Shown piece by piece: positions 63,626-64,000 of a DNA stretch of 64,000 bases. Position numbers and translations under genes: made by a program. The DNA is from DATKUK01 sp035530655 (GTDB lineage Bacteria; Planctomycetota; Phycisphaerae; UBA1845; DATKUK01). The stretch spans positions 1 to 64,000 of the forward strand of contig DATKUK010000102.1 in assembly GCA_035530655.1 (NCBI GenBank), in the 5' to 3' direction. The notes under the pieces are model-generated. The model was not told the origin of the DNA. It saw only the letters and a list, made by a program, of their open reading frames with translations, and did no database searches. The stretch's first letter is position 1. Each line of letters opens with the position of its first letter.

Positions 63626-64000
63626 ATGGTGCGACGCAACGTTCACTACGAAGCGGCATTTGAGAGCTACCTTCGCTCGGCCGGCGTGGCGCACCTGGCC
63701 ATCGATGAAACCCATCGGGCCGCCTTCGGCGTGGCGCGGATCAAGTCGTTCGACCTGCTGATCTACCCGCCCGACGGCAACAACCTGATCGTCGATATCA
63801 AGGGCCGTCAGTTCCCCTATCGCCGAGGTCGCACACGCCGCTATTGGGAGAACTGGGTCACACGAGAGGACCTCGACGACCTGAGGCAGTGGCAGGAGGT
63901 CTTCGGGGACGGGTTTACATCCGCCTTCGTGTTCGCCTACTGGCTGACCGAGCCGCAACCCGACGGCCCGATCGAGCCCGATTGTGTCTACCACGACGAG
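63626..64000 (+). CDS. HYExAFE family protein, cut by window end
   Basis: The 125 residues visible start MVRRNVHYEAAFESYL, which has the HYExAFE motif that names this family, found mostly in Planctomycetota. Further on, FDLLIYPPDG and LIVDIKGRQ have the D...(D/E)xK spacing of PD-(D/E)xK nucleases, so a DNA- or RNA-cleaving role is possible but unproven. It begins 14 bases after hisS. The C-terminus lies beyond position 64000. Confidence 0.8.
   Translation, partial: MVRRNVHYEAAFESYLRSAGVAHLAIDETHRAAFGVARIKSFDLLIYPPDGNNLIVDIKGRQFPYRRGRTRRYWENWVTREDLDDLRQWQEVFGDGFTSAFVFAYWLTEPQPDGPIEPDCVYHDE

Overview
The window looks like a chromosomal segment of a high-GC bacterium of the Planctomycetota, most likely class Phycisphaerae. 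This is inferred from a HYExAFE-type protein at the right edge (a family I associate with planctomycetes), a type I sulfatase, GH123-like and GH172-like enzymes, BatA/DUF58 proteins with a von Willebrand fold, and a PEP-CTERM-like tail. No rRNA gene is present, so placement is by gene content only.

Left part (1-5.8 kb): a minus-strand run of a YbaK-type deacylase, a PflA-like radical SAM enzyme, a membrane-anchored protein-L-isoaspartate methyltransferase and a membrane spermidine-synthase-like protein, then a plus-strand transglutaminase-like lipoprotein. From 5.8 to 12.96 kb lies what reads as an insertion. It is bracketed by a 95-base direct repeat (89/95 identical) and carries one giant gene for a roughly 2,080-residue TPR-PIN protein of conflict-system type, followed by a small coding remnant and a cluster of palindromes. 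The repeat is the junction where the lipoprotein gene and a VWA gene once converged and overlapped; the insertion has separated them.

Middle (13-30 kb): an AAA+/VWA pair, tRNA-Leu(TAA), a membrane HD-GYP phosphodiesterase next to a degenerate HD-GYP homologue, YihY and AsmA-like envelope proteins, a sorted secreted protein, an AlbA_2 (Schlafen-type) accessory gene, and two large carbohydrate or peptide-processing proteins. This half is dense in short mobile-looking hairpins with constant outer arms and exchangeable inner palindromes, and in a four-unit 66-base tandem array.

Right part (30-64 kb) is mostly housekeeping: leuCD, sulfatase, an MDR dehydrogenase, hypAB, mutL, a TIM-barrel epimerase, a GspE-type ATPase with an ECF sigma factor and an HTH protein, a MEMO-family protein, GH172, purM, alaS, and the lipid operon rpmF-plsX-fabH-fabD-fabG-acpP-fabF followed by an orphan fliN. 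Then come rsmD-DUF58-BatA-like-tRNA nucleotidyltransferase, joined by three successive ATGA overlaps, and a YkgJ-lipoprotein-hisS-HYExAFE operon running off the window. Coordinates of starts were refined by eye from ribosome-binding sites; no database search was possible.
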